Source of the DNA: Serratia surfactantfaciens | GTDB taxonomy: Bacteria; Pseudomonadota; Gammaproteobacteria; Enterobacterales; Enterobacteriaceae | NCBI RefSeq assembly: GCF_001642805.2 | Contig: NZ_CP016948.1 | Coordinates: 3,038,001 to 3,102,000 of the forward strand | DNA length: 64,000 nt | Reading direction: 5' to 3' | Shown: positions 18,082 through 27,567 of the stretch, in pieces | Position numbering within the stretch: position 1 is the stretch's first letter | How the letters are laid out: every line of letters starts with the position of its first letter | Translations under genes and position numbers: made by a program | Notes under the pieces: generated by a model | What the model was told of the DNA's origin: nothing | Databases searched by the model: none | Seen by the model: only the letters and a program-made list of their open reading frames with translations

Positions 18082-19767
18082 TTAAATCATCTGGCTGAAG
18101 TTCATCTGCGCCATCAGCTTATAGTTGTCGGCATAGTCGACCGGAATGGCCACCACCACCGGCCCCTGGATCGCCATCGCCTTGCGCAGCATCGGCCGCA
18201 GATCGTCCACCGACTGTACGGCGAAACCGACCGCGCCGCAGGATTCCGCGTAGGCCTTGAAGTCAATCGGCCCGAACTCCACGCCGGATTTGCGCTGGTA
18301 TTTGTTCACCTCCTGCATCTCCACCATGTTATAGGCGTTATCCACCCAGATGACGTGCACGATGTTGTTTTTCAGCCGCACCGCGGTCTCCAGCTCCATG
18401 CTCGACTGCATGAACCCGCCGTCGCCGGAGATCGACACCACCTTGTCGCCGGGGCGCACCAACGCCGCGCCGATGGCCCACGGCAACGCCACCCCCATGG
18501 TTTGCTGGCCGTTGGAGATCAACAGCTGGCGGGCGCGGAAGCTGTAAAGATAGCGGGCGATCCAGATGTGGAAGCTGCCCATGTCCACGCACAGCGTCAC
18601 GTCGTCGCTGACGATGTCCTGCAGCTCCTTGACGATGCGCAGCGGGTGGATCGGCATACCGCCGCGCCGCGCGGCGCGCTCCGCCAGTTCAGTGCGTTGA
18701 CGGCCGAGATCGGTGAGGATCAGTTCCACCTCGGGCGGCACGCAGACTGCCTCACTGAACGCTTCGGTCATCATGTTCAGCGTGGCGCTGATGTTGCCCA
18801 CCAGCTCGACGTCCGGACGATAACAGGTATCGATATCCGCCGGCAGCACGTCGAGATGCACCAGCTTCAGCCGCCCGTGGCTGTTCCACATGCAGGGATC
18901 GTATTCGATCGGATCATAGCCGACGCTCACCACCAGATCGGCCTTCTGCAGCAACTGATCGGCCGGCTGGTTGTTGAACAGACCGACGCGGCCGGCAAAA
19001 CGGGCGAAGTGATTGACGTCGATCACCCCCGCCGCCTGATAGGTGCCGACCACCGGCATATGGGTGCGGTACAGCAGATGGCGCACCGCCTCGCTGTTCT
19101 CTGGCCGGCTGGCCTGCAAACCGAGCAGCAATACCGGGCATTTGGCCTGGCGGATCAGTTTCACCGCCGCCTGAATGTCGTCCGCCGCCGCGGCCCCCAT
19201 GCGCGGCAAGCGGCAGCCGGCCAGCACCGGCGCCGTGACCGGTTCATTGACGATATCCATCGGCAGGCTGACGAACGACGCCCCCGGGCGGCCGAACTCG
19301 GCGCGGCGGAAGGCGTTGGCGATCACCTCGGAAATCGCCGAGCCGGCGTGCACTTCGGCGCAATACTTGGTCACCGGCCGGAACATGCTGACGGTATCCA
19401 TGCTCTGGTGCGTCTGCTTCAGGCTGTCGGCGCGCTTCACCGCTCCGCCGAAGGCCACCACCGCATCCCCTTCCGAGGTGGCGGTGGCCAGCCCGGTGAT
19501 CAGGTTGGAACTGCCCGGCCCGGAGGTGACCAGCGCCACCCCGGCCTTGCCGGTCAGGCGGCCGACCGCCGCCGCCATAAAGGCCGCGTTGGCCTCATGC
19601 CGCACCACCACTGTTTCGATCGACGGTGCGTCCTCCAGCGAATCGAACACCCGGTCTATCTTGGCGCCCGGAATGCCGAAAACGTGTTTGACGCCCTGCG
19701 CTTCCAGGTTTTTCACCACCAAATCGGCGCCGCATTGCCAGTCATTGCCTGTTTTTTCCTGTGCCAT
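18082..19767 (-). CDS. budB: Catabolic acetolactate synthase
   Basis: This 561-residue thiamine diphosphate enzyme condenses two pyruvates into acetolactate, the first step to acetoin and 2,3-butanediol. Visible are the N-terminal FGIPGAKID and catalytic Glu in [15 protein letters not shown], and the cofactor motif [15 protein letters not shown]. The FAD-binding features of anabolic IlvB-type enzymes are not evident, and no small subunit gene follows. GGAGG lies 7 bases before the ATG. It is the second gene after budA, 32 bases downstream. Confidence 0.95.
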   Translation of the reverse strand: MAQEKTGNDWQCGADLVVKNLEAQGVKHVFGIPGAKIDRVFDSLEDAPSIETVVVRHEANAAFMAAAVGRLTGKAGVALVTSGPGSSNLITGLATATSEGDAVVAFGGAVKRADSLKQTHQSMDTVSMFRPVTKYCAEVHAGSAISEVIANAFRRAEFGRPGASFVSLPMDIVNEPVTAPVLAGCRLPRMGAAAADDIQAAVKLIRQAKCPVLLLGLQASRPENSEAVRHLLYRTHMPVVGTYQAAGVIDVNHFARFAGRVGLFNNQPADQLLQKADLVVSVGYDPIEYDPCMWNSHGRLKLVHLDVLPADIDTCYRPDVELVGNISATLNMMTEAFSEAVCVPPEVELILTDLGRQRTELAERAARRGGMPIHPLRIVKELQDIVSDDVTLCVDMGSFHIWIARYLYSFRARQLLISNGQQTMGVALPWAIGAALVRPGDKVVSISGDGGFMQSSMELETAVRLKNNIVHVIWVDNAYNMVEMQEVNKYQRKSGVEFGPIDFKAYAESCGAVGFAVQSVDDLRPMLRKAMAIQGPVVVAIPVDYADNYKLMAQMNFSQMI

Positions 19768-19799
19768 GGTTCCACCTCCTAAGAAAACGATCGCCGGGG

Positions 19800-20579
19800 T
19801 TAGCCCTCGGCGGAACGAATCGCGCGGTCCAAATCCTCTGGGCAGAGGTTGGCGCGCAAGAAATCCGCATCATGCGGCAACTGAAGATTGAGACGGGTGA
19901 TGACGCCGAACTGCAAGCGGCCGTGATCGAGCTGGTAGTCCAGCACGTGGCCGCCGCCGCTGCGGTCGTCGGTAACGAAATGTTCGTGATAGCCGGCCAC
20001 GCCGATGCCCTGCATGTAATCCGGCGAGCGGAAGCCGACCAGCGTGCCGCGCCGCTGATGGAACGAGAAGGTCGGCTGCTCTTCTATCGCTTCCAGCATC
20101 GGGCGATAGGGCCGTTCCTGACGCGGCACGGTGCGGGTTTCCACATGGCTGAACTCGCCATCAACCCTTACCGCGCAAAACAGGTTCGGCGAGGCGACCT
20201 GCTCGTCGATGCACTGGTGCAGCTGCGCCTTGGTGATCGGCCGGTCGAACTGCTGGCTGACGCTGGGCTGGAAAAAGGTGACGACGGCGAAAGGGGTTTT
20301 CTGTTGCAGACCGGCTGGGCGGGCGCTGCCGTCGGCGCGCAGCTGGTGTATTTCCTGGTCGAAGGCGATCAGTTCGCCATCCAGATGATTGAAGGTGCCG
20401 AGGCCGAAATCGCCGTGTTTGAGCAGCTCGGCAATGGTGGTTTCGCCCTCGTAGACCCCGTCAATGAGCGCGCTCATCAGCGAGATTTGATAGATTTCGC
20501 CCTCCCCGGCGTTGATCGACTGCCTGGCGAAACCCTGCGCCAAATGGCGCGCACAGGAACACCCGTGTTTTTCGTTCAT
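19800..20579 (-). CDS. budA: Acetolactate decarboxylase
   Basis: The 259-residue zinc enzyme converts acetolactate to acetoin. The metal-binding histidine cluster is seen in [21 protein letters not shown], and [20 protein letters not shown] is the conserved N-terminal core. A GGAGGAG ribosome site lies just before the chosen ATG; the frame extends 18 codons upstream from a GTG but without support. It leads the budAB operon, divergent from a LysR regulator. The leader carries a terminator-like stem and a second hairpin close to the ribosome site. Confidence 0.95.
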   Translation of the reverse strand: MNEKHGCSCARHLAQGFARQSINAGEGEIYQISLMSALIDGVYEGETTIAELLKHGDFGLGTFNHLDGELIAFDQEIHQLRADGSARPAGLQQKTPFAVVTFFQPSVSQQFDRPITKAQLHQCIDEQVASPNLFCAVRVDGEFSHVETRTVPRQERPYRPMLEAIEEQPTFSFHQRRGTLVGFRSPDYMQGIGVAGYHEHFVTDDRSGGGHVLDYQLDHGRLQFGVITRLNLQLPHDADFLRANLCPEDLDRAIRSAEG

Positions 20580-20698
20580 GACTAACTCCTCCACCAGCGC
20601 GGAATCGCGGTTCCGCGCGTTCAAAAGACCCACCGGCGGTGAGCCAAGATGCCGCCCAGGTCGCGTTCATCAGTTGGAACGATTCAGCCTGAGGCGAC

Positions 20699-20722
20699 AA
20701 AAAAACCGGCACGGCTGGCCGG
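20699..20722 (-). terminator. Terminator-like stem in the budA leader (candidate attenuator)
   Basis: Read on the minus strand, CCGGC-CAGCCGT-GCCGG is a 5-bp all-GC stem followed at once by seven T. It lies about 120 bases upstream of the budA start, on the same strand. No gene lies upstream that it could end, because the next gene is divergent. That makes premature termination in the bud leader the natural reading. Confidence 0.55.
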
Positions 20723-21011
20723 CCGATATCCAGAACTCACGGCATAATGCGTGACAGTAAAGGCTCACTAATCATTAATACCGAGTCGGATATCAAATTG
20801 AACGGTTAATCTGGTGTTGGAGCGACAATCAACTCCGCAGGCGGCTTGTGCAGCCTGGGAAAAACATCTGTTATTTAGTGCTAAGCGCCGCGAGGTTTAT
20901 GCGTTTTCTCTCTATACGGCCGGGATGCGGCGGCGTTGAAGCCCGCCGTCAACCCGCAGCCAGAGTAGCCGCAGCGCCGCCGACAGAGAAGCGGGTATTC
21001 ATAAGAAACGC

Positions 21012-21030
21012 TTTTGCATATAATGCAAAA
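21012..21030. promoter_or_regulatory. Perfect palindrome directly before the LysR regulator start
   Basis: TTTTGCATATAATGCAAAA has perfect 8-bp arms around ATA and ends on the base before the regulator ATG. It contains a T-N11-A core (TGCATATAATGCA) as bound by LysR proteins, so autoregulation is a plausible role. Confidence 0.5.
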
Positions 21031-21933
21031 ATGAATGACGCCCGTTATGTTGAACATCTACCGATCTTTCTCGACGTGGCCCGCCTGGGCAGCTTTTCCG
21101 CCGCCGCACGCCGGTTGGGCATGGTGCCCTCCTCGCTGGTGCGCCATATCGACGCGCTGGAAAGCGCGCTCGGCGCCGCGCTGTTCGTCCGCTCCACCCG
21201 TGGGCTGCTGCTGACCGACGCCGGCGAGCTGCTGCTGACGCGCGCCGCCGCGCTGATGACGGACATTACCGGTATTCACGCCGAGCTGAGCGCGTTGAAC
21301 GAAACGCCGCAGGGCACGCTGCGCATCAGCTGTCTGCCGACCTTCGGCAAAACCTATGTGTTGCCGTTGCTGCCGACGCTGACGGAGCGCTATCCGCAGC
21401 TGTGGATCGATCTCGATCTGACCGAACGCCAGACCGATCCGACGCAGGAACCGCTGGACGTCGCCATCCGTATCGGCGAGCAGAAGGACAGCGCGCTGTA
21501 CGCCAGCCGTATCGCCACCCAACGCTGGGTTATGTGCGCCAGCCCCGCCTACGTCGCGCGCTATGGCCTGCCGACCGATCTGGAGGCGCTGCCGCAGCAC
21601 CGGCTGATCGCCCGCTACCACAAACAGCAGCCGGCCTGTTGGGCGCAGATCCTCGACGCGGCGCTGATGAGCCGCTGCACCATGGCGCTGCGCTGCGACG
21701 ACTTCACCGCGCAGCGTCAGGCCGCGCTGCTCGGCCTGGGTATCGCTTTTCTGCCCAACTGGGTGGTGGGGCCGGACGTGCAGAACGGACAACTGGTGCA
21801 GATGCTGGAAGATCCGCGCCATGAGCAGCAAGGCATCTACCTGCTGCGGCCAATGGCGAAGGTATCCGCCCGGCTGGCGGCCTTCACAGCCCTGCTGCAG
21901 CAAACCATCGGTCAGCCGCCCAGTTGGGCGTAA
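21031..21933 (+). CDS. budR: LysR-family regulator of butanediol genes
   Basis: This 300-residue LysR protein has an N-terminal winged helix (FLDVARLGSFSAAARRLGMV as helix-turn-helix region) and an effector domain. It is divergent from budAB, the standard place for the acetate-responsive activator of that operon in Serratia and Klebsiella, so the role is inferred from position. The frame runs 61 codons further upstream, but that part is basic and unlike the family; the ATG before NDARYVEHLPIF gives normal length. It has no clear ribosome site, and a palindrome abuts the start. Its 3' end overlaps eutC by 22 bases. Confidence 0.82.
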   Translation: MNDARYVEHLPIFLDVARLGSFSAAARRLGMVPSSLVRHIDALESALGAALFVRSTRGLLLTDAGELLLTRAAALMTDITGIHAELSALNETPQGTLRISCLPTFGKTYVLPLLPTLTERYPQLWIDLDLTERQTDPTQEPLDVAIRIGEQKDSALYASRIATQRWVMCASPAYVARYGLPTDLEALPQHRLIARYHKQQPACWAQILDAALMSRCTMALRCDDFTAQRQAALLGLGIAFLPNWVVGPDVQNGQLVQMLEDPRHEQQGIYLLRPMAKVSARLAAFTALLQQTIGQPPSWA

Positions 21934-22703
21934 AGCGGCGTGACCCGATTGTGCAGCGCCGGGTTGTCGCTCTCGTCCTTCAGCTCGATGCCGGTCAATC
22001 GCCGCTGAAACGCCTGCTCCAGCAGCCAGGCCAGGCGGAACGCCGCCTGCGGATAATCCAGCCCCTCAGGCCGCACGTTGGAGATGCAGTTGCGCTCAGA
22101 GTCTCTTCTGTGCGAGTTCGGCTCCCAGGTCAAATAGACGCCCAGGCTGTCCGGCGACGACAGCCCCGGCCGTTCGCCGATCAGTACCGCCACCGCCCGG
22201 GCTTGCAGGCATTCGCCGATCTCATCCCCCAGCGCCACCCGCGCCTGATGCGCCAGCGCCACCGGCGCGACGGCCAGCCCCAGCGTCTCGAGGTAGGGCA
22301 ACAGCGCCTGCAGCAACGGCAGCGCCTGGCGATGCACCGCCTTGGAGGAGAGGCCGTCCGCCACCACCAGTAACAAATCGATGCGGCGCGGCGGCAGACC
22401 GAGCAGCAGGCTGCGGCTGTCCGGCGCCAGTCGCCGCCCCAGATCCGGCCGACGCAGGTAGGCGGCGCGGTCAGCAGCCTGGCTGCGCACCGCCAGCGAG
22501 GGCCAACCGGCCTCGTGCAGATCCGCCGCCAGCCGCTCGCTGTCGAAAGGCTGATGCACCGCGTCGCGCGCCTGGGCATGGGCCAGGCCGAAGCGCAGCA
22601 GCTCGTCGGTCGGCAGGCTGGCGCCGGTGCGCCCCAGCGCGATGCGCGCATCGGTAAAGGCGCGCAGCGCGTCCCAGCTGTTGACGTGTACCGGTTTGCT
22701 CAT
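21912..22703 (-). CDS. eutC: Ethanolamine ammonia-lyase small subunit
   Basis: The 263-residue protein matches EutC: N-terminal ARIALGRTGASLPT, the cobalamin-binding region DGLSSKAVHRQA, and RPGLSSPDSLGVYLTW with ERNCISNVRP near the end. With EutB it splits ethanolamine into acetaldehyde and ammonia using adenosylcobalamin. It starts inside the last codons of eutB (4-base overlap), showing translational coupling. No shell, reactivase or aldehyde dehydrogenase gene of a eut operon is nearby. Confidence 0.95.
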   Translation of the reverse strand: MSKPVHVNSWDALRAFTDARIALGRTGASLPTDELLRFGLAHAQARDAVHQPFDSERLAADLHEAGWPSLAVRSQAADRAAYLRRPDLGRRLAPDSRSLLLGLPPRRIDLLLVVADGLSSKAVHRQALPLLQALLPYLETLGLAVAPVALAHQARVALGDEIGECLQARAVAVLIGERPGLSSPDSLGVYLTWEPNSHRRDSERNCISNVRPEGLDYPQAAFRLAWLLEQAFQRRLTGIELKDESDNPALHNRVTPLYAQLGG

Positions 22704-24085
22704 GTGCGTTCTCCCTGCAGCGCCAGCAACAGCGGGTGATTGGCGGCGGCATCGCGCAGCCGCCCGCGCTCGTCGGTGATGTTCATCGCCGCCAGCCAGG
22801 CGGCGAATTCCGGCGCGTGTTTCAGCCCCAGCAGCTCGCGGATATAAAGCGCATCATGGAACGAGGTGCTTTGGTAGTTAAGCATGATATCGTCCGCGCC
22901 CGGCACGCCGATCAGGAACGTCAGCCCGGCGGCGGCCAACAGCGTCAGCAAGGTATCCATGTCGTCCTGATCGGCTTCGGCATGGTTGGTATAGCAGACG
23001 TCGCAGCCCAGCGGCAGGCCGAGCAGCTTGCCGCAGAAGTGGTCCTCCAGCCCGGCGCGGATGATTTGTTTGCCGTCATACAGATACTCCGGGCCGATAA
23101 ACCCCACTACGGTGTTGATCAGCAGCGGCGAAAAATGGCGCGCCACCGCATAGGCGCGTGCCTCGCAGGTTTGCTGATCGACGCCGTGATGCGCGTTGGC
23201 CGACAGGCAACTACCCTGCCCGGTTTCGAAATACATCACGTTATCGCCCAATGTGCCGCGCTTGAGGCTCAGCGCCGCCTGCTGCGCCTCCGCCAGCAGC
23301 GCCAGACTGATGCCGAAACCGCGGTTGGCCGCCTCGGTGCCGGCGATCGACTGAAACACCAGATCCACCGGCGTGCCGCGCTCCATCAGCCGCAGCGTGT
23401 TGGTCACGTGGGTCAGCACGCAGGATTGGGTGGGAATGGCGAAGCGCTGGATCACATCGTCCAGCATGTAGTTGAGTTTTTCCAGCAGCGGCAGGCTGTC
23501 GCTGGCCGGGTTGATACCGACCACCGCGTCGCCGCTGCCATACAGCAGGCCGTCCAGCATACTGGCGGCGATGCCCTGCAGGCTGTCGGTCGGGTGATTG
23601 GACTGCAGCCGCACGCTGAGGTGGCCCGGCAGGCCGATCGTATTGCGAAAACGCGTCACCACTCGGCATTTCTTCGCCACCAGGATCAGATCCTGATTGC
23701 GCATGATCTTGCTGACCGCCGCCGCCATCTCCGGCGTTATGCCGGCGGCCACCTGCGCCAGCATGGCGCTGTCCGCCTGCTCGCTCAGCAGCCAGTCGCG
23801 AAAATCGCCGACCGTGAGGTGCGAGATGGGCGCAAAGGCGACGGCATCGTGGCTGTCGATAATCAGGCGCGTCACCTCGTCCTGTTCGTACGGCACCAGC
23901 GGCTGCTGCAGGAACGCCTTGAGCGGCACATCCGCCAGCGCGATGCGCGCCGCCATGCGCTCTTCGGCGCTTTGCGCTGCCACTTCCGCCAGATAATCGC
24001 CGGAACGCGCCGGCGAAGCCTTCGCCATCAGCTGGCGCAGGTCGCCGAAGCGATAACCGCGTTGGCCCAACGTTGCCTGATACAT
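22700..24085 (-). CDS. eutB: Ethanolamine ammonia-lyase large subunit
   Basis: The 461-residue catalytic subunit is a TIM barrel; NHPTDSLQGIAASMLDGL, THVTNTLRLMERGTPVDLVF and MYFETGQGSCLSANAHHG are conserved EutB segments that form the ethanolamine and cobalamin site. It forms the active complex with EutC. The pair stands alone, without the eut microcompartment genes; an ethanolamine permease usually found before such short loci is absent here too, so ethanolamine entry must depend on another gene or diffusion. It is preceded by a divergent nucleotidyltransferase gene. Confidence 0.96.
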   Translation of the reverse strand: MYQATLGQRGYRFGDLRQLMAKASPARSGDYLAEVAAQSAEERMAARIALADVPLKAFLQQPLVPYEQDEVTRLIIDSHDAVAFAPISHLTVGDFRDWLLSEQADSAMLAQVAAGITPEMAAAVSKIMRNQDLILVAKKCRVVTRFRNTIGLPGHLSVRLQSNHPTDSLQGIAASMLDGLLYGSGDAVVGINPASDSLPLLEKLNYMLDDVIQRFAIPTQSCVLTHVTNTLRLMERGTPVDLVFQSIAGTEAANRGFGISLALLAEAQQAALSLKRGTLGDNVMYFETGQGSCLSANAHHGVDQQTCEARAYAVARHFSPLLINTVVGFIGPEYLYDGKQIIRAGLEDHFCGKLLGLPLGCDVCYTNHAEADQDDMDTLLTLLAAAGLTFLIGVPGADDIMLNYQSTSFHDALYIRELLGLKHAPEFAAWLAAMNITDERGRLRDAAANHPLLLALQGERT

Positions 24086-24244
24086 AGCCCCCTCCCTTGC
24101 CCTGCGTGACGAGATACAAGCCCTGCACCAAGTGTAGTCAGCGGGAGAAGAAAATTATTTTGCCGGCGATCGCCGCCATCATGCTTTCCCCCATTTCACC
24201 CACCGCCGCTTCGGGTTACAGTAGCCGCGAAAACGGGAGGGGTG

Positions 24245-24793
24245 ATGGATCCGCAACGGCAAATTATCGAATGGCTGCAACAAGATAACACTCGCATGGC
24301 GGCCCTGCGCACCGTGCGCAGGCTCGGCCTGAATGACTGGTGCCTCGGCGCCGGCTTTGTACGCAATCTGGTGTGGGACCGGCGGCATGGCTACGCCGTG
24401 GCGACGCCGCTCAACGATATCGACGTGATTCATTTCGATGCGGAGCGTGCGCAGGCCGAACGCGATCGCATGCTGGAAGCACGTTTGCAACAGTGGCTGC
24501 CGCAGCCGTGGTCGGTCAAGAACCAGGCGCGCATGCACCTGCGCAGCGGCCGGGCGCCCTACCGCAACAGCGAAGAGGCCATCAGCTTCTGGACCGAAGT
24601 GGAAACGGCGATCGGCGCACGCCTGAACGCCGACGACAGCATCACGCTGGTGGCCCCCTTCGGGCTCGCGGCGCTGTTCAACGACACCATCACCTTCAAC
24701 GTGAAAAACGGCGACCGCGCCGCCTATGCCCAGCGGGTGCTCGACAAAGGCTGGCTGCTGCGCTGGCCGCATCTGCGGCAGGTAAAGATTTAG
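24245..24793 (+). CDS. Nucleotidyltransferase-like protein (NTP_transf_6 / DUF925 type)
   Basis: This 182-residue protein belongs to a small family with a nucleotidyltransferase fold. The pattern CLGAGFVRNLVWD followed by PLNDIDVIHFD matches the glycine-rich helix start and the paired metal-binding aspartates (DID). The substrate is unknown. GGAGG lies 4 bases before the ATG; a GTG one codon upstream is also possible. It precedes the FlxA-like gene by 52 bases on the same strand. Confidence 0.75.
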   Translation: MDPQRQIIEWLQQDNTRMAALRTVRRLGLNDWCLGAGFVRNLVWDRRHGYAVATPLNDIDVIHFDAERAQAERDRMLEARLQQWLPQPWSVKNQARMHLRSGRAPYRNSEEAISFWTEVETAIGARLNADDSITLVAPFGLAALFNDTITFNVKNGDRAAYAQRVLDKGWLLRWPHLRQVKI

Positions 24794-24845
24794 CCGCCGC
24801 TGCCGATACCCTGAACAGCGATATACCGACTCAGGGAGAGCATCC

Positions 24846-25313
24846 ATGTCGACCACCATCACCATGATAGTACCGATCAAAAATACCGTTCCCGGCGTCA
24901 GCAACGTGTTCAGCGCGCCGGGCCATCAGGGCGAACTGCTGATGGCCAAACCGGTCAACAACCAGCCGCAGGGCGGCAAGATGGAGAAAAACGAACGCGC
25001 CAACGGCAATGACGAACCGGTCAACCTCAACGAAAGCCGCGCCTCGGCCCGCATCAAGGCGCTGAACCGGCAGATTCAGGCGCTGCAGCAAAAGTTGGTG
25101 GAGCTAAAGGACTCCGACGCCGATCCTAAGGAAATCGAAAAGCAGAAGCAGCTGATCGAAGCGCAGATCAAAATGTTGCAGGCAGAAATCGCCCGCATCC
25201 AGAAAGAAGAAATGGAAAAGCAGCAGCAGGAGCAGATGGCAAAAGCCGCGGCGCAATCCGGCGACGGCGTAAACCGCCCAACGCCGCTCAACGCTGTGGA
25301 CGTCTATATCTGA
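24846..25313 (+). CDS. FlxA-like coiled-coil protein
   Basis: The 155-residue protein lacks a signal peptide. Residues about 58-133 are a long charged heptad-type coiled coil rich in Gln, Glu and Lys (RIKALNRQIQALQQKLVEL and following), matching the FlxA-like family. Function is unknown; E. coli FlxA is expressed with flagellar genes. The N-terminal 50 residues look disordered. GGGAGAG precedes the ATG. It converges with the LysR gene, with one base between the two stop codons. Confidence 0.72.
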   Translation: MSTTITMIVPIKNTVPGVSNVFSAPGHQGELLMAKPVNNQPQGGKMEKNERANGNDEPVNLNESRASARIKALNRQIQALQQKLVELKDSDADPKEIEKQKQLIEAQIKMLQAEIARIQKEEMEKQQQEQMAKAAAQSGDGVNRPTPLNAVDVYI

Positions 25314-25314
25314 G

Positions 25315-26235
25315 TCAATATTCCGCGTTTTCCTGCCGGCGCTGTTGCAGCAGCGCCGCCTGCTGACGCGCCACCTGCCAGATGGCCTCCGCCGCCGGCG
25401 TCAGCGAACGGTTCTTGCGCCGCACCAGCATCAGAGCACGGTTGATCTCCGGCACCAGCCGCCGCACCCGGAGCCGCCCCCCTTCCGGCAGCGGCAACGC
25501 CAACGCCGGGAAAATGCTGATGCCGATCCCCTCCGCCACCATCGGGAACAGCGTCGCCGGATGGCCGATTTCCTGCACTACCGGCGCCTCCACGCCCTGC
25601 TGTCTCAGCGCGCTGTCGATCAGCGGTCGGCTGCCCGACGCATAGTCCTGCAACACCAGGCGGCAACCGTTCAGCGCCGACCAATGTACCGCCTGCTGCG
25701 CCGCGAACGGATGATCGTCGCGGCACAGCAACAGGAACGGCTCGTGCAGCACCGCTTCGCACTCCAGATCCACCGCCTGTACCGGATCGACCACGATGCC
25801 GAAATCCACCTCCGCGTTGCGCACGCTGTGCAGCACCTGCTGCTGCGCCTGATCGCGCAGCATGATGCGGATCTCCGGGTATTCGCGCTCACCGGCGGCG
25901 ATGCACTGCGGCATCAGATGGGCGGAAATGGTTTGGCTCGTCGCCACCCGCACCGTGCCGCTGCGCTGTACGCCAAAGCTGCGCGCATCCAGCAACGCGG
26001 CCTGCAGTTCGTCCAGCAGCCGCTCAACCCGATTGGCCAGCCGCAGGCCGGCGTCGGTCAGCACCACTTCACGCGTGGTGCGATCCAGCAGGCGCACGCC
26101 GACCTCTGCTTCCAGCTCTTTCACGCTGTGGCTGACCGCCGATTGCGTCAGACCAATCGCCTCACCGGCGCGGCTGAAACTGCCGTGGCGAGCGATGGCG
26201 ACGAACACCCGCAGCTGTTTGAGTGAGTAATTCAT
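25315..26235 (-). CDS. yfeR: LysR-family regulator YfeR
   Basis: The 306-residue protein has a classical LysR helix-turn-helix ([22 protein letters not shown]) and a C-terminal effector domain. Its divergent partner is the SBF-type transporter yfeH, the same pair as in E. coli and Salmonella, where YfeR represses yfeH in response to osmolarity. A 14-base perfect palindrome lies 8 bases upstream of its start and is the likely shared operator. Confidence 0.9.
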   Translation of the reverse strand: MNYSLKQLRVFVAIARHGSFSRAGEAIGLTQSAVSHSVKELEAEVGVRLLDRTTREVVLTDAGLRLANRVERLLDELQAALLDARSFGVQRSGTVRVATSQTISAHLMPQCIAAGEREYPEIRIMLRDQAQQQVLHSVRNAEVDFGIVVDPVQAVDLECEAVLHEPFLLLCRDDHPFAAQQAVHWSALNGCRLVLQDYASGSRPLIDSALRQQGVEAPVVQEIGHPATLFPMVAEGIGISIFPALALPLPEGGRLRVRRLVPEINRALMLVRRKNRSLTPAAEAIWQVARQQAALLQQRRQENAEY

Positions 26236-26242
26236 GTGTTTT

Positions 26243-26256
26243 ATTCATATATGAAT
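26243..26256. promoter_or_regulatory. Palindrome ATTCATATATGAAT between yfeR and yfeH
   Basis: This 14-base perfect palindrome lies in the 97-base divergent promoter region, near the yfeR start. LysR regulators bind such AT-rich dyads, so it is a good candidate YfeR site. Confidence 0.5.
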
Positions 26257-26332
26257 TAAATAAATCAATTTAATTATTATATGCCCACGCGGGAGAATAG
26301 CCCCATCGATTTTCTACCCTGAGCGCACCGCC

Positions 26333-27325
26333 ATGAGATTTCTGCCCGATCGTTTTACCCTGACGCTGATCGCCACCGTATTGCTGGCGTCGTTCCTGCC
26401 GGCGCGCGGCGAGTTCGTCGGCTGGCTCAACGCCCTGACCATCGCCGCCATCGCCCTGCTGTTCTTCATGCACGGCGCCAAGCTGTCGCGCGAGGCCATC
26501 CTGGCCGGCAGCAATAACTGGCGGCTGCATCTGTGGGTGATGTTCAGCACCTTCATCATTTTTCCGGCGCTGGGCATGCTGTTCGCCTGGTGGGCGCCGA
26601 TCGACGTCAGCCCCGAGCTGTACGCCGGTTTCATCTACCTGTGCATCCTGCCCGCCACCGTGCAATCGGCCATCGCCTTCACCTCGCTGGCGGGCGGCAA
26701 CGTGGCGGCGGCGGTGTGCAGCGCTTCCGCCTCCAGCCTGCTCGGGATCTTCGTGTCGCCGCTGCTGGTCGGCCTGCTGATGAATGTGCACGGCGATACC
26801 GGCAGCCTGCGGCAGGTCGGCTCGATCGTGCTGCAGCTGCTGGTGCCGTTCGTCGCCGGCCACCTGCTGCGGCCGCTGATCGGCGGCTGGATCGAACGCC
26901 ATCGCCCGCTGATCGGCAAAACCGACCAGACCTCGATTCTGCTGGTGGTGTACGCCGCCTTCAGCGAAGCGGTGACGCACGGCATCTGGCATCAGGTCGG
27001 GCTTGGTTCGCTGGCGTTTATCGTCGGCGGCAGCATCGTGTTGCTGACGATCGTGCTGGTGGTGAACACTTACATGGCGCGTTGGCTGGGGTTCAGCAAG
27101 GCGGACGAGATCACCATCGTGTTCTGCGGCTCGAAGAAAAGCCTGGCGAACGGCATTCCGATGGCCAATATCCTGTTTCCGGCGGCTCAGGTGGGGATCA
27201 TGGTGCTGCCGCTGATGGTGTTTCATCAGGTGCAGCTGATGACCTGCGCAGTGTTGGCGAAGAGGTACCAGCGTAAGCGGCAGACGCAACAGGCGGTGCC
27301 CAACGCACAGGCGTCGCGCGGGTAA
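26333..27325 (+). CDS. yfeH: Bile acid:sodium symporter-like membrane protein YfeH
   Basis: The 330-residue inner-membrane protein has about nine to ten helices and belongs to the SBF-like branch of the bile acid/sodium symporters. FTSLAGGNVAAAVCSASASS and FCGSKKSLANGIPMANIL are the two conserved crossover-helix motifs. The substrate is unknown. It is transcribed away from yfeR and converges with ypeB. Confidence 0.92.
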   Translation: MRFLPDRFTLTLIATVLLASFLPARGEFVGWLNALTIAAIALLFFMHGAKLSREAILAGSNNWRLHLWVMFSTFIIFPALGMLFAWWAPIDVSPELYAGFIYLCILPATVQSAIAFTSLAGGNVAAAVCSASASSLLGIFVSPLLVGLLMNVHGDTGSLRQVGSIVLQLLVPFVAGHLLRPLIGGWIERHRPLIGKTDQTSILLVVYAAFSEAVTHGIWHQVGLGSLAFIVGGSIVLLTIVLVVNTYMARWLGFSKADEITIVFCGSKKSLANGIPMANILFPAAQVGIMVLPLMVFHQVQLMTCAVLAKRYQRKRQTQQAVPNAQASRG

Positions 27326-27349
27326 AAAAAAGACGGGCCAAGGCCCGTC
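27323..27349 (-). terminator. Intrinsic terminator after ypeB
   Basis: GACGGGC-CAAG-GCCCGTC forms a 7-bp stem followed on the minus strand by an uninterrupted run of seven or more T. It ends ligA-ypeB transcription. Confidence 0.9.
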
Positions 27350-27352
27350 AGA

Positions 27353-27567
27353 TCAGCTTTTCTTCAGCGGCTTGACCAGGTGGTCAAGCCCTTCGATTTT
27401 AATCGCCAGCGTCATCTCCATCAGCATACCGAGCTTGCCTTTGGGGAATTCGCCTTTGCGAGCGAACCACAGCAGGTACTCTTCGGGCAGGTCGATCAGC
27501 ACCCGCCCCTGGTACTTGCCGAACGGCATCACGGTATTGGCGATCTCCAGCAGGTTTTCTTTTTCCA

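Larger units (their letters stand above)
20580..21030. other. Divergent control region budAB / LysR regulator (451 bases)
   Basis: No gene is seen here. On the budA side lie, in transcription order, the terminator-like stem (own entry) and a second hairpin with perfect 8-bp arms GCGCGGAA/TTCCGCGC (20597-20618) just 5 bases beyond the budA ribosome site. CACGGCATAATGCGTG (20738-20753) shares the GCAT-ATGC core of the palindrome at the regulator start. A TTGATA on the minus strand near 20800 could be a -35 element, but its -10 partner is weak. The promoter positions remain open. Confidence 0.55.

Noticed and set aside
20461..20712. 83-codon minus-strand frame overlapping the start of budA
   Set aside because: It could hold a leader peptide (MNATWAASW...) but it runs deep into budA in another frame, and no ribosome site supports its starts.
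20848..21030. 61-codon N-terminal extension of the bud regulator
   Set aside because: The residues are arginine/alanine-rich and unlike LysR proteins; the internal ATG gives the normal family start.
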